Source of the DNA: CAYRVX01 sp964642165
GTDB taxonomy: Bacteria > Planctomycetota > Phycisphaerae > SM23-33
Direction of reading: 5' to 3'
DNA: 15,185 nt
Assembly: GCA_964642165.1 (NCBI GenBank)
Contig: CAZXOC010000184.1
Coordinates: 1-15,185 of the forward strand
Positions 14,846 to 15,185 of this stretch are shown here, one piece after another. A program made the position numbers and the translations under genes. The notes beneath the pieces are model-generated. The model was not told where the DNA came from. It made no database searches and saw nothing but the letters and a program-made list of their open reading frames with translations. The first letter of the stretch is position 1; the number at the start of each line of letters is the position of its first letter.

Positions 14846-15185
14846 TCAGGCGGTCGCGGCGGCTTCCTGGGGTTCGGGCTCGTCTTCGCTGAGCTTCTTG
14901 GGCCAGTGCGCCTCGATGATGCTCCGGCGGATGCCGGTCTCGGCGGGCTCGAAGCAATCGGCGAGGATCTTCCAGCAGCGATCCAGCGCGTCGAACAGCG
15001 GGATGTTGACCGACAGGTCCATGATCCGGTCTTCGAAGACGTCCCCGTACCGCAGCAGGCGCCGGTCCCACTCGGACATCTCGAAGCCCATGTCGCGCTT
15101 CTCGCGGCTCTCCACGCACAGGGCGTAGAGCTGGATGCAGGCGTTCATGATCGCGCGGTGATCGTCGCGCGTGTCTCCATTGACC
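14846..15185 (-). CDS. atpB: V-type ATPase subunit B, C-terminal part (5' end beyond window)
   Basis: The last 112 residues of the non-catalytic B subunit. The frame is open to the window edge (VNGDTRDDHRAIMNACIQLY) and shows the C-terminal helical region RDMGFEMSEWDRRLLRYGDVFEDRIMDLSVNIPLFDALDRCWKILADCFEPAETGI. This pattern resembles the short B subunits of the chlamydial/spirochaetal V-ATPase type. B alternates with catalytic A in the head. The nucleotide-binding core is outside the window. The ATG at 15148 is internal, not a start. The end is acidic (LSEDEPEPQEAAATA). Confidence 0.88.
   Translation of the reverse strand, partial: VNGDTRDDHRAIMNACIQLYALCVESREKRDMGFEMSEWDRRLLRYGDVFEDRIMDLSVNIPLFDALDRCWKILADCFEPAETGIRRSIIEAHWPKKLSEDEPEPQEAAATA

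Noticed and set aside
1..15185. tRNA, rRNA, CRISPR arrays, insertion sequences or phage attachment sites
   Set aside because: I looked for cloverleaf-like pieces, regularly spaced repeats, transposase motifs and flanking inverted repeats and saw none. Small RNAs without strong motifs could still be missed by eye.

Overview
The window is GC-rich bacterial DNA, most likely from a planctomycete (Phycisphaerae-like) or a close relative in the PVC superphylum. Four things point there together: a giant surface protein with an N-terminal LEPR-XLL signature, a dockerin-type repeat and PPC domains; two Tat-exported Cys-type sulfatases in tandem; a V-type rather than F-type ATPase in the order B-D-I-K, the order I recall from chlamydiae; and a CobA-HemD fusion. 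It is a draft scaffold with three N runs (4826-4925, 9527-9626, 14760-14769), each inside or beside a gene.

Region 1 (1-6219, minus strand) is one very large open frame that leaves the window at its 3' end. It has an LEPR motif, an Ig-like domain that appears to be split by six LVIVD propeller repeats, further Ig-like and PPC domains, a dockerin, and a basic Pro/Ala-rich tail. A plausible promoter with -10 TATACT lies about 120 bases upstream of its start. Region 2 (6422-9497, minus) holds two sulfatases 19 bases apart, both with Tat signals and C-x-P-x-R active sites. Region 3 (9627-11145, minus) is cobA-hemD, cut by an assembly gap just before its expected end. Whether it is co-transcribed with the sulfatases depends on that gap.

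Region 4 (11146-11950) starts with the intergenic space divergent from cobA-hemD, which contains a terminator-like hairpin oriented toward cobA-hemD. Next is a small plus-strand PilZ-domain gene, then a convergent spacer with a perfect 16-bp hairpin that works as a terminator in both directions. Region 5 (11951-15185, minus) is the distal part of a V-type ATPase operon. It reads atpB (C-terminal part only), atpD, atpI, atpK with 3-4 base spacers or a 4-base overlap, so it is tightly coupled. The K subunit carries the residues that bind Na+ in the Enterococcus hirae enzyme.

The giant protein and the sulfatases fit a lifestyle of binding and desulfating sulfated polysaccharides, but no substrate can be read from the window. 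No tRNA, rRNA, CRISPR array or insertion sequence was found. The most unusual items are the split-Ig/LVIVD arrangement, the cobA-hemD leader hairpin and the apparent Na+ ligand set in AtpK. None of these proves a new system.
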